Of a stretch of DNA of 64,000 nt, positions 60,515 through 64,000 are shown piece by piece. Below the pieces are notes generated by a model. That model saw only the letters and a list, made by a program, of their open reading frames with translations, was not told the origin of the DNA and made no database searches. A program made the translations under genes and the position numbers. Source of the stretch: Echinococcus granulosus. Taxonomy: Eukaryota; Platyhelminthes; Cestoda; Cyclophyllidea; Taeniidae. The first letter of the stretch is position 1. Every line of letters starts with the position of its first letter. The DNA lies in NCBI RefSeq assembly GCF_000524195.1, contig NW_020170395.1, forward strand, positions 308,908-372,907, read 5' to 3'.

Positions 60515-60973
60515 TTCAATGGGTTGATAAAACAAAATCACCATAAGGTTGACATATCATTCGCATTCCCATTTTGGTATTTTTATATTAACTTTTTAGG
60601 GAGCTAGAATTAGTTGGTTTACAGTAAGTATAGTTCTTTAAGGAATCTAGGCCTGTTCAGAACAATGAAATTAGGGATTTTGACAAAAAGCACCGCACAT
60701 TTCGACACCATGCAATCCCCCCCCTCCATCGGGGGAATATGAATGAAAGCTGTCGACACCCTGCACCACCTTCACACGCCCTCCCACTGCCATGCAGACG
60801 GCACCGACACGCAACTCAGTCTGCCCACCCACCGGAAAATGCATGCCCACGTTCATCATACAATTTACTCCTTATAATACAACCACGCAACAGACGCAAG
60901 AAAGTTTGTCTCAAGCAGTTGAACACCCAAGCTCACAAGGACCTGGGAGGACAGGGATGGAAATGCTCAAACC
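60515..60973. other. spacer between exportin-5 and RSPH4/6
   Basis: About 460 bp between the exportin-5 stop codon and the first recognised RSPH exon on the same strand. It must hold the exportin-5 3' UTR and probably the RSPH promoter or a 5' exon. The minus-strand open frame 60671-60859 is Gly-rich but shows no family match. Confidence 0.4.
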
Positions 60974-62826
60974 TCAGTCCACTTCAAAGAGACTAGCCAA
61001 CGCTTGGACAGCCAGCTCAATGCGAGTCCCCACGCTCGCCTCCTGCCGCTGTCGTTGACGTCGCCTTGAACGCAAACTGGGCCTTCTTAGTGGTTCTAGC
61101 GCACTGATCGAAAGAGTTTGATTGTGCTGCTCCGCCAAGGGAATCTGACACAAAAATGGGACTATGTGAGTACCTTAGGTTACTTCAGAATCAAAGTCAG
61201 TGCTGATAATATAAGGACTTACTGTGGCCGTACCTGCTAATAACCTTCCAGCCTTTTCAAGTGTTAGTGGTGAAGTTACTTATTAAATAATATACTTTAT
61301 GGCATCCTCAGGGATAATACAAATCTCACGTTGGTTGAAGTGGTTGAGAACCCGTCTTATTGAAGGACAACTCGATCCTCTGCTATTCAAATGGTACATC
61401 AGGTCACAGACGGAGGATGGATGCTATGAATAGCTGAATTTTTTGATTACCGGAACAGAAAAGCTATAAAAGTCGCGCAGTTGACTTCTTGAGAACTGAT
61501 TACCATAGAGGAACTGTCCACAATGTCTTTAAGCTGTAACTGTACACACTTCCACATGGGCCCTCGCGGTCCTCCATAACTCGGTTCCAATACTAGTGCT
61601 ATGGACCTGTGTTCATGCAAATATATGCCTCCAATCGCCGAACCTTTTGTCCATTCGCACTAAAATCACTCCCTAACTTGTATGTCTTATGGCGTCTTTA
61701 GGGGGAACTCGGTCCCACAGCTAAATCAAATGCTCAGACAGATCTGGAAAGCATTATAGTCGATAAGACCCCAATTTCCGATGAAGATCATAAAGAGCGC
61801 AGCAGAGAAAGGAAATGATTGCTCACCCCGATTATAGGCTTCAGCAAAGTTTTCAAACGCTCTCGAAGCACCTTTTCTGACGGCGTTTTAGTTCGATTAA
61901 ACACCAACTCTGTGTATTTCTAAAAAAACATCAGGACAAAGTTTTCCTAATATATAAACCATGCTTTAGATCGTGTTAAGCTACAAACCATACCCTAATT
62001 TCCACAGAATGCTGACTGGCTGGTGTAGTGTCCTGACAGTTACGCAGAGCGGAGAGTAGAATGGGTTCCAGGTGGACAGTGACTCCCTCAGGACCCCCAT
62101 CAATCAGTGCGACGGCGCGACCGACCAGATTGAAGAGGGGGGGCCCAACCTCTGACAGGAACTGGCCATTAGTTTGGAGGGCTCGTAACCCACCAATCAA
62201 CAATTGGGAGGCGAGCTCGGCTGGCAATGTGGGGTGGGTGCTTGGGCCGTCCCTATGTAGCGTCTGAAGCGACAGAAAAAAAAAACTCACCATTTCTTGA
62301 ATTGGTATTAAATATTTACTTTCTAGCACGTGGATGATGGACCAGCTATTACACAACAAGATTCGATTTCAAGTCAGTGTATATAATCCATATGACTTTT
62401 TCCGTATTCAGCCCATTCAGGCAACTAGAAGACGAACGATAGGGGGAATAAGTGAGTAATAATTTAGAGCACTAGTAAAGGTTATACGCATGAGTGGACA
62501 ACTGAATAAATGTCAACTCACATAGTCTATGACCTTGACCAGAAGAGTGGCAGCCTTGGTGCACACTTTACTGTCAGGCCAAGTGACCGCCGCCGTCAGC
62601 CACGAGGCAATGCGAACAAACATCTCTCCACGGCCACCACTGCCACTAGCACCCCAGTCAATGAGAAAGGCCCTTGCCACCGGACCGAACTCAATAGGTT
62701 CTGACGCCGCTGCCGCCACCCCCATCTCTCCCTCCTGCTCAGTTTCACCTTCCACTACCTCCGCCCCCTCCGTATCCGCGTCTTCCGATCGTCGCGCACG
62801 TGCCCCTGTGAATGCCAGCAGAGTGC
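60974..62826 (-). CDS. XPO5: exportin-5, C-terminal part (gene continues beyond window)
   Basis: Karyopherin that with Ran-GTP exports double-stranded RNAs such as microRNA precursors from the nucleus. Four 3' exons are visible (minus): 62826-62522, 62263-61994, 61919-61827, 61144-60974, giving about 278 residues in one frame to a TGA. Similarity by memory to the human C terminus: an acidic linker, then ASWLTAAVTWPDSKVCTKAA (human FNSLAWKDTLSCQRTT), then LPAELASQLLIGGLRALQTN with NGQFLSEVGPPLFNLVGRA (human VTWLFTSVLKGLQMHGQ), KYTELVFNRTKTPSEK (human RRKDQFKRLIAG), and a final LASLFEVD (human LATIFEP). The similarity is modest but runs in order over the whole segment. The 5' exon begins in phase 1 (GC completing a codon), so at least one more exon lies upstream, outside what I can recognise. 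The N-terminal Ran-binding repeats are not in the window. Confidence 0.7.
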
Positions 62827-64000
62827 CTGGGGAAAAAATGATATTCCTGATTAAGTCTGACATACCATGGAAATCGGTCAGTCAACGAAATGACATTCCG
62901 GAAAACTTTGCCCCATACAAAAAGCGAAATTGGCGATCATTTCATTTGGAAACCTCTTTCTTGGTGGTACTCGGTAATCGGCACCAACAATCATGAATGA
63001 AAAGCAAATCAGGTTTGAGGAGGGTAAAGCTAAACATCGTCCCATGGGCAAGTATCAATTCGCACCAGAGAAGAGAAGTTTGCGACTCCTTTCAAAAATT
63101 TCCGACAGTAATAATAAGAACTCATGAATAATAGTGTTGACGATTTCATTTAATTCGCCCTGTGTACAAACAAAAGAATATTAGCGATAGCAGTAACTGC
63201 AAATCACGAGGAAGTCTGCGTTATCTGAATCAACTCAAACTGGTGTTCCAGTTTGCCTTCACCGGTCTTTCACTTGGCAAAACCGCCAACACTTTTACCG
63301 AGTTTTCTTCCTGCACCGATATACCAATCAGGAAGAAACACCAATGAAGTTCCTTCGTGGGTGATTTCGAAGTGCCGAATTTCTAAACTGCTTCACTCAA
63401 GGATTTTTTTTTCGAAACAAATAACGGAAAGTGATGTGTTTTTACAAACCTTTTCCCTCACCTTCCTCCCAGTACCACCCATGCATAAACCTCAAGATAG
63501 CGACTCACTTTGAGGAATGCAAAGCTAAACAGCCTCTCTATAGTAATAGCGCATGAGTAGGAATAGAGGAAAAAATGATGATAGAAATAGCACGTGTTGA
63601 CCAGGTCAGAATTGCCTGAAACACCTCAGCTCGAAGTTCTCACCCATACTTATTTTTAAACCAAATGAAACCTCTGGCACTTGTGTATAATCCGCTTCCT
63701 TACCCAATTCCCAGCGATAACCACAAATTGATGAATTTAAAGTAGCAGAAACAGTGGTCAGTTCACAAGAGCACCCAGTTTGAACTGCAAAGGTGGCATG
63801 AAACGTTGTCCATGGTTAATCAGTAGCTGGTGTTTACGTGGTTTTTACTTTGTTCGACTCCAACAACAATAGGAATATGGTGGTAGTGGCAGCGACGCTA
63901 ATTTAAGGAACCGTGGTTCTAATCTCGCTCAGACTCGACCCAAGTCGCAGTTTTCGACCTCAGTTGAATACAAAATTTTCTACTCTGGCGATGGTGACGA
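62827..64000. other. presumed exportin-5 intron, right edge
   Basis: No further exportin-5 exon could be recognised. A possible donor GTGAGT on the minus strand near 63507-63512 follows a short open stretch, but its only phase-compatible reading contains a stop. Confidence 0.4.

Noticed and set aside
60671..60859. Minus-strand open frame as first exon of RSPH4/6
   Set aside because: Gly/Val-rich with no family similarity and no clear donor in the right phase.
63500..63545. Possible upstream exportin-5 exon before a GTGAGT donor (minus)
   Set aside because: The phase needed to join the next exon contains an in-frame stop, and the vague similarity is to a distant N-terminal part of exportin-5.

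Overview
This is a nuclear eukaryotic window, most likely from a parasitic flatworm (a cestode is my first guess). I could not run a search, so this is inferred from four things: split genes with standard GT-AG introns, about a dozen introns of only 31-40 nt clustered at the 5' ends of genes followed by kilobase introns downstream (a size polarity known from flatworms), animal-type proteins, and diverged repeats in the large introns. Three runs of 100 N are scaffold gaps.

Layout from left to right: a golgin-160/GOLGA3-like coiled-coil protein (minus, 120-5040); an intronless histone H2A.X (plus, 6220-6624); a 14-exon CLC chloride channel/transporter of the CLC-3/4/5 type spanning 26 kb (minus, 7473-33492); a compound inverted repeat (34.9-36.4 kb); intronless barrier-to-autointegration factor BANF1 (plus, 37120-37392); 14-exon SRP72 (minus, 37655-46298); 8-exon NSUN2 tRNA m5C methyltransferase (plus, 46650-52899), head to head with SRP72 across 351 bp; a gene-poor stretch (52.9-56.07 kb); radial spoke head protein 4/6 (minus, 56073-60507); and the 3' part of exportin-5 (minus, 60974-62826, continuing beyond the window).

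The exon models of the CLC, SRP72, NSUN2, RSPH4/6 and GOLGA3 genes were built by eye from splice signals, reading phase and remembered family alignments. Each complete model closes in frame: CLC 857 aa, SRP72 738 aa, NSUN2 772 aa, RSPH 508 aa from an internal Met.

The genes do not form one pathway; they are ordinary housekeeping and ciliary genes. The most unusual biology is in the CLC protein. By overall sequence it belongs with the endosomal 2Cl-/H+ exchangers, but its gating glutamate is Asp, its proton glutamate is Val (as in CLC channels), and the GSGIPE and GKEGP motifs read GSGIAE and GNDGP. The second theme is gene architecture: 12 introns of 40 nt or less in four genes, one of which makes a false membrane anchor appear in the golgin if it is not removed.
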